Source: Treponema sp. (GTDB taxonomy: Bacteria; Spirochaetota; Spirochaetia; Treponematales; Treponemataceae). From it: a DNA stretch of 64,000 bases. The notes under the pieces are model-generated. The model was not told the DNA's origin. It searched no databases and saw nothing but the letters and a program-made list of their open reading frames with translations. The DNA lies in NCBI GenBank assembly GCA_002749205.1, contig PDOP01000033.1, positions 1-64,000 on the forward strand, written 5' to 3'. The translations under genes and the position numbers were made by a program. This document shows positions 55,558-64,000 of this stretch, one piece after another (position 1 is the stretch's first letter; every line of letters starts with the position of its first letter).

Positions 55558-56563
55558 TTTTTATAGATTCTGCATCATACAAATGACATCTAACATAATG
55601 TGAATCCGTACGATAAACCTTGCCAGGCATCTTTTGATTACAAATATCCGTTGCATAATTACAACGAGGATGAAATGGACACCCTGTAGGCAAATTCATA
55701 GGATCAGGCATTAGCCCCTTAATAGGCTTTAATTTTGCTGTTCTATTCTTTAAATTAGGAAGTGAATTAAATAACCCTTCAGTATATGGATGTCTGGTGT
55801 TATCAAACACATCAACAAGGTTTCCCATCTCAATAATTCTTCCTGCATACATAATTGCAACACGATCGCAAACTTCGGCAACTATACCCAAGTCATGAGT
55901 AATCATCAACATTGATGTATCATAATGAACTTTCAAATCTTTCATCATCTTTAAGACTTGAGCCTGAATGGTTACATCAAGAGCAGTTGTAGGCTCATCT
56001 GCAATAAGCAATCGGGGCTTACAGGCTAAAGCTATAGCTATAACAACCCGTTGTTTCATGCCGCCCGAAAACTGATGAGGATATTCATTACCACGAGCCG
56101 CAGGAATGCCTACCAACTCTAAAATTTCATGAGCTTTTTTTAAAGCATCTTTTTGTCCGTTCTTTTCATGAAATTCAATAACTTCTGCGATTTGTGTTTC
56201 AACCGTCATAACAGGATTTAAAGCCGTCATAGGATCTTGAAAAATCATCGAAACATCATTTCCTCGAATTTCTTCCATTCGCTTTTCACTAAGCTCACCA
56301 AGATTTTCATTATCAAGCAAAATATTACCGGACTTAACAACACCCGGAGGCGAAGGAATTAGCTTTAAAATTGCAAGCCCCGTAGTAGTTTTTCCGGCTC
56401 CTGTTTCTCCAACCAAACCCAGAGTTTCTTTTTTTTCAATTTCAATATCTACATCATTCAAAGCATATACAATACCATCATCTGTTTGATATTCAACATG
56501 CAATCCCTTTATATCAAGAATTAAATTATCTTTGTCTTTTATTTTTATACTCTCTTCTGTCAT
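55532..56563 (-). CDS. oppD: Oligopeptide/dipeptide ABC transporter, ATP-binding protein D
   Basis: The second ATPase of the importer; 343 residues. Walker A is GETGAGKTT, the signature is FSGGMKQRV and Walker B is [15 protein letters not shown]. The C-terminal Opp/Dpp region has [17 protein letters not shown], a four-cysteine pattern that binds an Fe-S cluster or metal in some relatives. The start follows AAAGGT and lies 11 bases beyond oppC. Confidence 0.94.
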   Translation of the reverse strand: MTEESIKIKDKDNLILDIKGLHVEYQTDDGIVYALNDVDIEIEKKETLGLVGETGAGKTTTGLAILKLIPSPPGVVKSGNILLDNENLGELSEKRMEEIRGNDVSMIFQDPMTALNPVMTVETQIAEVIEFHEKNGQKDALKKAHEILELVGIPAARGNEYPHQFSGGMKQRVVIAIALACKPRLLIADEPTTALDVTIQAQVLKMMKDLKVHYDTSMLMITHDLGIVAEVCDRVAIMYAGRIIEMGNLVDVFDNTRHPYTEGLFNSLPNLKNRTAKLKPIKGLMPDPMNLPTGCPFHPRCNYATDICNQKMPGKVYRTDSHYVRCHLYDAESIKNGGKIERG

Positions 56564-56574
56564 AATATCAACCT

Positions 56575-57471
56575 TTATTTTAATCTTGGATCCAATGCAT
56601 CACGCAAACCATCTCCTAACAGGTTAAGAGATAAAATTGTAATAACAATAGCCAAGCCCGGAAACATTGACATATAACTAAAATCTCTCAAATAAGGACG
56701 ACTTTCAGAAAGCATTCCACCCCATTCAGGTGTTGGTGATTGTATTCCCAAGCCCAAAAAGCTCAAACCTGCAATTGTTAAAATAATTGTTGCGATGTTT
56801 AAAGTTGTATGAACCAAAACAGGTGTTAGAGAATTTGGAATAACATGTTGCGTAATTATACGAAAATCACTTGCACCGATAGCTCGTGCAGCTTCAATAA
56901 ATTCAACATCTCTAACTGTCATAACAGAACTTCTAACAATTCTGGCAAAACGAGGTACACTGGATATGGCAAGAGCAATAATCAAATTAAATGTACTCGC
57001 CCCCAAGGCTGCAACTATTGTTATAGCAAAAAGAGTCCCCGGAATAGCAAGGAATACATCCATCAACCTCATTAAAAAATTGTCAACTAAGCCACCGTAA
57101 AAACCCGCAATAGCTCCTAAAATACCACCTACCACAAAAGCAAAGGCGGCAGTAGAGAAAGCGATAACCAAAGAAGTTCTTGCACCGTGAACTACACGAG
57201 CCAGAATGTCTCTACCTTTATCGTCCGTTCCGAAAGGATGTGCCGCAGAAGGCCATTGATTTCTGTTGCTGATGTTTTGCTTAATTACAACATCATCGTA
57301 GTCAAAAAGCACATCAGCAAAAATAGCAGAGCCTATAATCAACAACATTATAACCATACCGGCAAGGGCAGATTTATTTTTTTTCAATCTATTCCAAACT
57401 TCACGAACTTGACTTTGCTTTTTATATTTTCGCTTCACATTGATAGCATCAGATTCTTTTCTTTCAGCCAT
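56575..57471 (-). CDS. oppC: Oligopeptide/dipeptide ABC transporter permease C
   Basis: Inner-membrane permease of 298 residues. It has an N-terminal cytoplasmic basic segment, a first TM (GMVIMLLIIGSAIFADVLF), the FGTDDKGRDILARVVHGAR motif of DppC/OppC, and the EAA loop (EAARAIGASDFRI) that docks with the ATPases. AGGAGG precedes the ATG. It is nine bases after oppB. Confidence 0.94.
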   Translation of the reverse strand: MAERKESDAINVKRKYKKQSQVREVWNRLKKNKSALAGMVIMLLIIGSAIFADVLFDYDDVVIKQNISNRNQWPSAAHPFGTDDKGRDILARVVHGARTSLVIAFSTAAFAFVVGGILGAIAGFYGGLVDNFLMRLMDVFLAIPGTLFAITIVAALGASTFNLIIALAISSVPRFARIVRSSVMTVRDVEFIEAARAIGASDFRIITQHVIPNSLTPVLVHTTLNIATIILTIAGLSFLGLGIQSPTPEWGGMLSESRPYLRDFSYMSMFPGLAIVITILSLNLLGDGLRDALDPRLK

Positions 57472-57479
57472 AAATCCTC

Positions 57480-58406
57480 CTATTTGTATTGAGCTTTAAT
57501 TCGCGGGTCAATCAAAGCATACAATAAATCAACCAGCAAATTCACAATAGAAAAGCCTAAGGTAAATACAATGATACAGCCAAGTACAATGGGTATATCT
57601 CTACCTTGTATTGAATCAATCATCAAACGACCAATTCCGGGTAACCCGTAAACTGTTTCAGTTAAAACAGAGCCGGCCAATAATGCTCCAATTTGTAATC
57701 CGGCAACAGTAACGGTTGGAATTAAAGCATTTTGCAGGGCGTGTTTCCAGACTACAGTTTTGTAGGGAAGCCCCTTACTTCTGGCAGTTCTAATATAGTC
57801 TTGCCTAATAACCTCAAGCATTGATGATCTAGTTACTCGTGCAATTGAAGCCATACTTAAAAAGCCCAAAGAAATTCCGGGTAATACAAAATGAACCCAC
57901 GTTTTAGCACCCGCAACCGGAAACCAACCAAGTTTAAGAGCAAAAGCAAGCAATAACAATTGTCCCAACCAGAAAATAGGAATAGACACCCCTATCAATG
58001 CAATTAACATTGCAGTACCATCTATCCATGTATTCTGCCTGACAGCCGCAATAATACCCAAAGGTATCGAAAAAATAACGGCAATAACTATAGCTGCAAC
58101 CGACAATTTAATCGTTGTTGGTAAGCGCGATGCAATAAGGCTTGTTACACTTTTATTAAATTTATAAGACAAGCCTAAATCACCCTTTAATAACTTCAGT
58201 ATATAATTTTTATACTGGATTAAAATGTGGTCATTTAAACCCAACTCTTCTCGTAATGCTTCAATAGCAGCCGGCTCAGCTTGTTCTCCTAAAATTGTTT
58301 TTGCAGGATCACCCGGAGCAAAACCTAAAATCAGATAGACAATCAATGTTACCCCGATAAGCACAGGAACTAGATACACTACACGCTTCAAAACATATTT
58401 CCACAT
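57480..58406 (-). CDS. oppB: Oligopeptide/dipeptide ABC transporter permease B
   Basis: Inner-membrane permease of 308 residues. It has a first TM (VYLVPVLIGVTLIVYLIL), the family motif FAPGDPAKTILG, and an EAA loop in DYIRTARSKGLPYKTVVWKHALQNA. ATG 58406 is six bases from AAGGA; ATG 58412 directly abuts that Shine-Dalgarno sequence. About 150 bases separate it from oppA. Confidence 0.94.
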   Translation of the reverse strand: MWKYVLKRVVYLVPVLIGVTLIVYLILGFAPGDPAKTILGEQAEPAAIEALREELGLNDHILIQYKNYILKLLKGDLGLSYKFNKSVTSLIASRLPTTIKLSVAAIVIAVIFSIPLGIIAAVRQNTWIDGTAMLIALIGVSIPIFWLGQLLLLAFALKLGWFPVAGAKTWVHFVLPGISLGFLSMASIARVTRSSMLEVIRQDYIRTARSKGLPYKTVVWKHALQNALIPTVTVAGLQIGALLAGSVLTETVYGLPGIGRLMIDSIQGRDIPIVLGCIIVFTLGFSIVNLLVDLLYALIDPRIKAQYK

Positions 58407-58557
58407 AAGCATTCCTTACATACTCTACTAAATATAAATCCGGTAGATATAAAATAAATACAGTTTACGATTTTTAAATGAAAGAAGCACCAAGTGCGTT
58501 AAATCTTGATGCTTCTTAAAGCCTGTTAAATTTAAACTAAGCCCGGCTTAGCCAAAA

Positions 58558-60111
58558 CTACCAAGACCATTCTTGTGGGAAAAAATCACCTGAAGTTGTG
58601 ATAAATGTGTTCTTTAAAAGAGCGTTGTGCGCACTCAAACGGGAGTCTTGCCATAACGGCATTTGATAACAGTTTTCGTTAAGCATTACAGCTATTTCAA
58701 ATAATATCTTTTCGCGAGCATCTTTATCTACAGTCTTTGTTGACAAATCAATAAGCTCATCAAGTTTAGGAACATTTGTTCTCGTCTTGTTTGATGAATT
58801 TATATTCTGTGAGTGATAAACACCTTTTAAGAAAGCCATCATATTGTTTGATGTAAATCCACCAATAAAACCTGTAAAATCACCTGCAGCCGTAACAGAT
58901 AAATATGTTGCAAGATCCATTGATTCAATCTTTGCATTAATACCAATTTCTGCAAGATTAGCCTGAATAACTTCAGCAGCTCTTCGTTTTGTATCGTTTG
59001 AACAAATGATGTCTAACTTAATGGTTGAAGGATCCCCGCCCCAAGCTTTCATATATTCTTTAGCCTTTTCAATATCATAGCTGTCAAAACCATCAGTCTT
59101 TCCACCCAACATACCCATAGGAACCTGTGCAGTTGCAGGAACACCCGCACCATTTAAAGCTACAGTAACAACATCATCACGATTTATTGCACAGCTCAAG
59201 GCCTTTCTTACATTAAGGTCATCAAAAGGTTTAACCTCATTATTGACTGTCAACCATGAATGAGAAACAGAAGGCACATTTATAAGAGCTAAATCCTTAT
59301 TGCTTTCGATTGAAGTAATTGAAGTTGAATCAAGCTCAATTATAAAATCAATTTCACCTGCTTCAAGAGCAATTGTTCTTGAAGAGCCTTCAGGAATAAT
59401 TTTCCATACAATATTTTTGATTTTTGGAGCATTATCTTTATCAAAATAATCTGTATGTGCAGTGAAAGTTAATTCCGTTCCCTGTGTCCAATTTACAAAT
59501 TTGTACGGACCGGCTCCTATAGGGTTTTCATTGAAGTTATTTCCTGATTCAATCAAAGCCTTAGGAATAATAAAGTTACCGTGATGTGCCAAATCATACA
59601 ACAAACTTGAAGAAGGACCGTCGGTATAAAGTACAAAATTCAAATCGTCAATTTTTTCCATTTTAATAATTGACTTTGTGTACGTAGCAACATGAGCAGA
59701 CTTCTTGGCTTCATTGAGAGAAGCTATAACATCATCAGAAGTCATAACACTGCCGTCATGGAATTTAATACCATTGTGCAAAGTCATTTTCCAAATGGTC
59801 TCCTCACCGTTTTCGTCTTTTTCAACTGTGTAGTTTTCAACAAGATCCGGTACAGGATTCAATTCTTTATTCATTTTGAACAATCCATTGTAAACAATTT
59901 TGTTAATGTAATCACCGGCAACAGCATTATGTCCTGCTGTTGTCAACGATGGCGTTTCATCAGCAGTAGCAATAACAACAGTTTCATTATCAACTGCCGG
60001 TGGCAGTCCTTTAACAGAAGCCTGTCCTTCTTCTTTTGTATCTGAACCGCAAGCAGCAAACAGTACAAAAACACTCATAGCCAAAACAGCTATTCGAAAT
60101 AATTTTTTCAT
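58558..60111 (-). CDS. oppA: Oligopeptide/dipeptide-binding lipoprotein
   Basis: The substrate-binding component of the Opp importer (SBP family 5), anchored in the outer leaflet of the inner membrane or periplasmic space. The 517 residues begin with a lipoprotein signal peptide (MKKLFRIAVLAMSVFVLFAAC, lipobox LFAAC). Family landmarks are the WKMTLHNGIKFHDGSVMTSDDV block (about 109-130) and DDLNVRKALSCAINRDDV. Substrates are probably short peptides; glutathione or nickel specificity cannot be excluded. It is the first gene of the operon with a strong Shine-Dalgarno sequence (AGGAG). Confidence 0.94.
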   Translation of the reverse strand: MKKLFRIAVLAMSVFVLFAACGSDTKEEGQASVKGLPPAVDNETVVIATADETPSLTTAGHNAVAGDYINKIVYNGLFKMNKELNPVPDLVENYTVEKDENGEETIWKMTLHNGIKFHDGSVMTSDDVIASLNEAKKSAHVATYTKSIIKMEKIDDLNFVLYTDGPSSSLLYDLAHHGNFIIPKALIESGNNFNENPIGAGPYKFVNWTQGTELTFTAHTDYFDKDNAPKIKNIVWKIIPEGSSRTIALEAGEIDFIIELDSTSITSIESNKDLALINVPSVSHSWLTVNNEVKPFDDLNVRKALSCAINRDDVVTVALNGAGVPATAQVPMGMLGGKTDGFDSYDIEKAKEYMKAWGGDPSTIKLDIICSNDTKRRAAEVIQANLAEIGINAKIESMDLATYLSVTAAGDFTGFIGGFTSNNMMAFLKGVYHSQNINSSNKTRTNVPKLDELIDLSTKTVDKDAREKILFEIAVMLNENCYQMPLWQDSRLSAHNALLKNTFITTSGDFFPQEWSW

Positions 60112-60147
60112 AGTAAATAACTCCTAGATTTAAAATATCTGCCGGAG

Positions 60148-60176
60148 AGTATAAAACAAATACCATCAAAATTCAA
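60148..60176 (-). promoter_or_regulatory. opp operon promoter
   Basis: Minus strand TTGAAT (60176-60171), a 17-base spacer and TATACT (60153-60148), giving a leader of about 30 bases. Confidence 0.65.
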
Positions 60177-60229
60177 TACTAATATGTAAAATTTCTCTAA
60201 AATAAATTATTTGTTTTAAAACTGAGCTT

Positions 60230-60420
60230 TGTTTTGCGAAATTCGCAAGAAATGACAAATGCCCTTGCGTGAGGGATATTAGCAATGTGTACCGAGTTTT
60301 TCAAAACTCGGTACACAGATACATTTTGCACAGTATTTCTGTGCAAAATTAGCCGAAGCGTTAGCGTAGTTGCGTTTAGCCCGACGGTTTGCAAGAGCTT
60401 AACAAGATTGTTTGAAATTT
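60230..60420 (-). repeat. Family D repeat, copy D2 (inverted relative to D1)
   Basis: Its reverse complement shares CCGGTTTGAAG, CAAACCGTCGG and CGCTAACGCTTCGGCTAATT with D1. It has a perfect 15-bp copy-specific hairpin TGTGTACCGAGTTTT/AAAACTCGGTACACA (60286-60317) and ATTTTGCACAG/CTGTGCAAAAT. It fills the gap between the opp promoter and the flavoprotein operon. Confidence 0.65.
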
Positions 60421-60445
60421 AAATCTTCAAACCGGCACGCCCAAA

Positions 60446-60805
60446 TTATTTTTCGCTAATTGTTCTTGTGGCAATAATATCCACACCCGTATCGAGTATG
60501 TTTGGAATTATGCAATCTCCCAGTAAAACAGGAGCTGACACTTTTGCTTCACGAATTATTTTCATTGCATCAAGGATTTTTTCTTTTGAAATTGGCTCGG
60601 CTGTTTTTACCGGCACCAGAGGCAAGAAACCGCCTTCGATTTTGACAGTGGTGCTGAAATTTCGAGTGGCGAATTTCATTTCCTGTAAGCCGTATTCAAG
60701 TCCCCGTTTGCAACTGAAGCCTGTGATTTGCCATTCACCGTCATCTTTTTCGGTTGCCGTCAGTCTGCACCCTACAGGGCATGCTACACAAGTGAAATCT
60801 TTCAT
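60446..60805 (-). CDS. DUF1667 protein, third subunit of a GlpABC-like system
   Basis: A 119-residue cysteine-bearing protein. Residues 6-13 read CVACPVGC, a possible Fe-S or metal ligand set, with a further Cys in GFSCKRG. This family is usually the last gene of a three-gene cluster with FAD-dependent GlpA- and GlpB-like proteins, as here; the start overlaps the upstream gene by four bases. Its role is probably electron transfer in anaerobic glycerol-3-phosphate or related oxidation, inferred from context. Confidence 0.82.
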   Translation of the reverse strand: MKDFTCVACPVGCRLTATEKDDGEWQITGFSCKRGLEYGLQEMKFATRNFSTTVKIEGGFLPLVPVKTAEPISKEKILDAMKIIREAKVSAPVLLGDCIIPNILDTGVDIIATRTISEK

Positions 60806-62106
60806 TTTGCAACTCCTTTGACGGAAATCTTTATCGGCTGAGTTAAACTGTCAATTTTTTCGCCGCTCAATGATACGGTTATCATTTCGGACGGTATCAT
60901 ATGTTTTATTTTCTTAACGGCAAGCACCGTATCCCCTGATGTAACTTCAATTTGAGAATTGGCGTATTTATTGTCAACCCGCAAATATAAATCAGTTTTT
61001 TCAGAAGTACCCCCAAAAGAACTCTTCGGCTCAATTAGTACCTCACTCGGTAGCACATACCTTACGCCATTCCCTGCAATACAGTCTATTTTCTTTTGAG
61101 AAAAGCGCTTTCCGGCGGCGTATAAACTTGCATTTTTTCCGGCAAGTCTGCTTTCACGACTTACAAAATCCACAATGTCATGAACATGCAATACATTACC
61201 GCAAGAAAAAATACCGGGTACTTTTGTTTGCATTGAGCTGTTTACAATCGCACCGCCGGTTATACTACTCAACGGAATACCTGCCATTTGAGAAAGCTCA
61301 TTCTCAGGGATTAACCCGACTGATAACAGTACCGTATCACAGCTTAAGTATTGCTTGGAGCTTTCAATTGGTTTACGGTTTTCATCCAGACGAGCGATTG
61401 TTACACCCTCTACCCGATTATCGCCATGAACGAATTCAATGCTGTGTCCAAGTAATAGAGGAATATCAAAGTCTTCCAAACACTGGGCAATATTCCTGTT
61501 TAGCCCGCTGGAAAAAGGCATTATTTCAACCACGGCTTTTACCTTTGCACCCTCAAGCGTCATACGCCTTGCCATAATAAGCCCAATATCGCCGGAGCCG
61601 TAAATAACAACCTCTTTGCCGACCATGTACCCGTCCATATTTATTAAACGCTGTGCCATTCCTGCCGTGTATATTCCGGCGGGACGAAAACCTTTTAAGG
61701 CAATTGCACCGCCCGTTCTTTCTCGACAACCCATGGCAAGTACAATTGCCTTCGCTTTAATTGCATACTTTCCGTTTGCATCAATAAACTCAACAGCCTT
61801 ATCCTCATTTACAGAAACTACCATTGCATTTAATTTAACTTCAATATCAGTATTTTCAAGCCGCTTTATAAACCTCTCCGCATACTCAGGCCCTGTCAAC
61901 TCTTCTTTAAACTCATGCAGACCAAACCCGCTGTGAATACACTGATTTAAAATACCGCCGAGCTTGTGGTCTCTTTCGATGATAATTACTTTTTTACTGC
62001 CATGCTCTTTTGCCGAAATTGCCGCAGCCAAACCGGCAGGCCCCCCGCCAATAACAGCCACATCGTATAAAACATGTTCGGTTTTATCTCTTTTTTCGTT
62101 TGCCAT
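60802..62106 (-). CDS. FAD/NAD(P)-dependent oxidoreductase, GlpB-like middle subunit
   Basis: A 434-residue two-dinucleotide-fold flavoprotein. FAD-binding GGGPAGLAAAISAKEHG lies near the N terminus, the NAD(P)-binding YGSGDIGLIMARRM is about residue 170, and SCGNVLHVHDIVDFV closes the FAD site. No redox CxxC of the thioredoxin reductase type is seen. It resembles the middle protein of clostridial GlpA-like clusters. ATG 62106 is preferred with AGGA upstream; the frame begins at a TTG (62124) next to the previous stop. It probably passes electrons from the GlpA-like subunit to NAD or a carrier. Confidence 0.85.
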   Translation of the reverse strand: MANEKRDKTEHVLYDVAVIGGGPAGLAAAISAKEHGSKKVIIIERDHKLGGILNQCIHSGFGLHEFKEELTGPEYAERFIKRLENTDIEVKLNAMVVSVNEDKAVEFIDANGKYAIKAKAIVLAMGCRERTGGAIALKGFRPAGIYTAGMAQRLINMDGYMVGKEVVIYGSGDIGLIMARRMTLEGAKVKAVVEIMPFSSGLNRNIAQCLEDFDIPLLLGHSIEFVHGDNRVEGVTIARLDENRKPIESSKQYLSCDTVLLSVGLIPENELSQMAGIPLSSITGGAIVNSSMQTKVPGIFSCGNVLHVHDIVDFVSRESRLAGKNASLYAAGKRFSQKKIDCIAGNGVRYVLPSEVLIEPKSSFGGTSEKTDLYLRVDNKYANSQIEVTSGDTVLAVKKIKHMIPSEMITVSLSGEKIDSLTQPIKISVKGVAK

Positions 62107-62124
62107 TTTTAGCTTTATCCTCAA

Positions 62125-63510
62125 TTATTTTTTTCCGATGAGTAAAAAACTTTCGTTTTCGCCCTTTACAATTTCTTCCATTGGAGTGTTTAATTCCCGC
62201 GAAAGAATTTGCATAACTTTTGGAGTACAAAACCCGCCTTGACATCTGCCCGAGCCCGGACGAACCCTGCGTTTTATTCCGTCAACCGTAACCGCTCCCG
62301 CCGGTCTGCGAACAGCTTCAACAATTTCCTGCTCCGTTACGCTTTCGCATCTGCAAATAATTTGTCCGTAATCCGGCTTTTGAATTCGCTTTCGGCTAGA
62401 ATTATATTTTGATTTTTTTACCAATTTTGCACCGGCATCTTCCAAAACACTTACAACATATTCTGCAATTGCAAAAGCCGAGCTTAACCCGGGTGAATCT
62501 ATTCCACCGACATTTATAAAGCCCTGTGCATGTTTTGACTCACTTATAATAAAATCCTTTGTTTTTGTTTTCGCCCTGACACCGGAGAAAACACGAATTG
62601 TTTTTCTTAAATTAAGACTTGGCACAGACTTAATCGATTTTTCGTCCAAAAAGCCAAGCCCTTCTTGAGTAATTGAAGTATCGTAAATACTGTCAACCGC
62701 CTGTGCGGTCGGCCCTACAATGATATTTCCATGCGATGTGGGGCTGACCAAAACACCTTTGCCCAATTTAGACGGAGCTTGAAAAATAACCCGCTTTACA
62801 ACCGAAAAACAAGTTTTATCCAAAATGCGATACTCGCCTTTTCGAGGCAGAATAGAAAAATCATAATCGCCAACCATATTTGCAATTTTATCCGAAAAAA
62901 GACCGGCGGCATTTACCACATATTGTGCATTAAAAACACCTTGCGAAGTTTCAACATCATACCCGCCGTGCCTCCCTTTTTTTATATCAAGTACTTCCGC
63001 ATTATTTACAAACCTTGCCCCGTTTTGAACCGCAACTTCAATCCCCGAAAAAGTCATATCAAAGGGACAAATAATTCCGGCACTGCCGCAATACAGCGCC
63101 GAGCGCACATTTTCTGAAATATTGGGCTCATTTTCAAGCACGGTATCCTTATCCCAAATTTCCAAGCCCTCGCAATTCATAGCCAAACCTCGCTCATAAA
63201 GCTCTGAGACAGAGTCCTCATCTTCTTTTGAAAAAGCCAGAACCAGCGATCCGGTTTGATGAAAATCCAAATCCAACCTTTCAGCTTCTTCGCGAATAAG
63301 ACGATTTCCGCGAATATTCAACTCACATTTTAAAGTACCGAGTTTTGTATCATAACCGCCATGCACAATCCCACTGTTTGCCCGCGAAGTCTCCGAGCAA
63401 GGCTCCAAGTGTTTTTCCAAAACCGCAACACTCAAATCATACTTTGACAACTCACGCGCAATTGAAGCACCAACAACACCGCATCCAATCACAATTACAT
63501 CAAAACTCAT
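62125..63510 (-). CDS. GlpA-like FAD-dependent glycerol-3-phosphate dehydrogenase with BFD-type [2Fe-2S] domain
   Basis: A 461-residue DAO-fold oxidoreductase. It has FAD motif VIGCGVVGASIARELS (about 7-22) and SETSRANSGIVHGGYD, typical of glycerol-3-phosphate dehydrogenases. The C-terminal BFD-like domain has CRCESVT and CQGGFC, giving the C-x-C...C-x4-C set for a [2Fe-2S] cluster. L-2-hydroxyglutarate or other hydroxyacid oxidation is an alternative. AAGGTGG precedes the start. It is first in a tight three-gene operon. No glpK or glpF lies in the window. Confidence 0.87.
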   Translation of the reverse strand: MSFDVIVIGCGVVGASIARELSKYDLSVAVLEKHLEPCSETSRANSGIVHGGYDTKLGTLKCELNIRGNRLIREEAERLDLDFHQTGSLVLAFSKEDEDSVSELYERGLAMNCEGLEIWDKDTVLENEPNISENVRSALYCGSAGIICPFDMTFSGIEVAVQNGARFVNNAEVLDIKKGRHGGYDVETSQGVFNAQYVVNAAGLFSDKIANMVGDYDFSILPRKGEYRILDKTCFSVVKRVIFQAPSKLGKGVLVSPTSHGNIIVGPTAQAVDSIYDTSITQEGLGFLDEKSIKSVPSLNLRKTIRVFSGVRAKTKTKDFIISESKHAQGFINVGGIDSPGLSSAFAIAEYVVSVLEDAGAKLVKKSKYNSSRKRIQKPDYGQIICRCESVTEQEIVEAVRRPAGAVTVDGIKRRVRPGSGRCQGGFCTPKVMQILSRELNTPMEEIVKGENESFLLIGKK

Positions 63511-63529
63511 TTGATACCCACCTTAAGCA

Positions 63530-63558
63530 ATTATAACATAAATAAAAAAAATCTACAA
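63530..63558 (-). promoter_or_regulatory. Promoter of the GlpA-like operon
   Basis: Minus strand TTGTAG (63558-63553), a 17-base spacer and TATAAT (63535-63530). Confidence 0.65.
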
Positions 63559-63584
63559 TAACATTTCCGACTCTTATATTTTTG

Positions 63585-63760
63585 AGCTAAAGCTCCAACC
63601 CGCTCGCACCGCATAATCTTTTGTTCTCTTCTTAAATTATTTTAATCGGCGTCTCATACAAGAGCCGCCTTTTCTTAAATTATAATCGAACAAAAGGATA
63701 GACGGCGCTCGCCAAATCAGACCAACGAATATTGTTTTACTCTCCGGTATTTTGTTTAAA
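63585..63760 (+). repeat. Covarying structured repeat, copy A10
   Basis: P2 is CTTTTGTTC with GAACAAAAG. The inner hairpin GGCGTCTC...AGAGCCGCC resembles that of A9. The end block CCGGTATTTTGTTTAAA is present. The P1 strands do not pair. It fills the divergent gap before the msrA-like gene. Confidence 0.65.
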
Positions 63761-63783
63761 TTCACTTTTAAATTTAATAATAC

Positions 63784-63812
63784 TTGCTTTTAACTTTTTA
63801 TTTTCGTATATT
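63784..63812 (+). promoter_or_regulatory. Promoter of the msrA-like gene
   Basis: TTGCTT (63784-63789), a 17-base spacer and TATATT (63807-63812). The predicted +1 is 63819, the A of the start codon. Confidence 0.5.
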
Positions 63813-63818
63813 TTATTC

Positions 63819-64000
63819 ATGAATGTTTTTTATAAAAATAACAAAAGTATCAAAAAAGCAATTTTAGGATTTACAATGCTGTTTTTTGTGCTGACTACTT
63901 TATCATGTCAAAAGGAGGAAAAAATGAATCAAGACATTTTATCTTTAAATATAAATCACACACCGTCAATAAAAACCATTTATTTTGCCGGAGGATGTTT
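63819..64000 (+). CDS. msrA: N-terminal part of an exported peptide methionine sulfoxide reductase (MsrA)
   Basis: The frame is open to the window end (60 codons). A lipoprotein-type signal peptide is visible (AILGFTMLFFVLTTLSC, lipobox TLSC). After a short linker the chain reads TIYFAGGCF, the start of the MsrA catalytic loop GGCFWG with its nucleophilic Cys. It should repair methionine-S-sulfoxide in periplasmic or surface proteins. An internal AAAGGAGG-ATG (63928) could give a cytosolic form starting at MNQDIL. Whether an MsrB domain follows is not visible. Confidence 0.8.
   Translation, partial: MNVFYKNNKSIKKAILGFTMLFFVLTTLSCQKEEKMNQDILSLNINHTPSIKTIYFAGGC

Overview
The window looks like chromosome of an AT-rich, host-associated anaerobic spirochaete of the genus Treponema, most like the T. 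denticola group. The basis is a class I (archaeal-type) lysyl-tRNA synthetase, a selenocysteine-containing glycine/sarcosine/betaine reductase component B operon (grdX-grdE-grdB), a tryptophanase, three large chemoreceptors, an Asp-type MurA, a fused PyrB-PyrI aspartate carbamoyltransferase and the order tig-clpP-clpX. The species is an inference; no rRNA is present.

Layout. 1-1050: a tandemly duplicated RelE/HigA-like toxin-antitoxin locus embedded in GC-rich repeats. 1056-4424: SAM methyltransferase, DJ-1/PfpI protein and a large exported protein. 4752-9703: tryptophanase, a DUF937 protein and chemoreceptor 1. 10000-22347: a cyclase-domain/ATPase/TPR signalling protein, a DEAD-box helicase, an exported protein, an ankyrin lipoprotein and chemoreceptor 2. 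22472-31070: BrnQ, tRNA-Leu and tRNA-Gly, tig-clpP-clpX, a very acidic small protein, LysRS-I, tRNA-Val and a GNAT protein. 31498-39204: a SNF2 helicase, a Crp/Fnr regulator and the grd operon. 39554-47734: a MATE exporter, MurA, a DMT exporter, a Doc-type toxin-antitoxin locus inserted in front of chemoreceptor 3, and CsaA. 47828-54465: enolase, PyrBI, a 38-residue small protein, an M19 dipeptidase, GuaA, tRNA-Arg and tRNA-Pro. 54574-60111: a five-gene oligopeptide ABC operon. 60446-63510: a GlpABC-like flavoprotein operon. 63819-end: the start of an exported MsrA.

Physiologically this is a peptide and amino-acid fermenter. Peptides enter through Opp and are cut by the M19 dipeptidase. Tryptophan is split by TnaA, and glycine or its methylated derivatives are reduced by Grd. 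Chemoreceptors, BrnQ and exporters complete the surface and sensing functions.

The most unusual content is intergenic. At least thirteen copies of a roughly 160-220 base element, in both orientations and in every gene context, occupy about 4% of the window. Copies differ in sequence, but in most of them two long-range stems are kept by compensatory changes, and many carry a copy-specific perfect hairpin at one end. Related families (called C, D and E here) share the loop core CGCTATCGCTCC or its terminal hairpins. Chemoreceptors 1 and 3 have homologous promoters followed by a leader ORF that begins at the predicted +1 and contains a poly-C tract of different length (7 and 11), a candidate phase-variation switch. 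Several genes have an ideal promoter whose predicted +1 falls on, or within a base of, the start codon, suggesting leaderless mRNAs.
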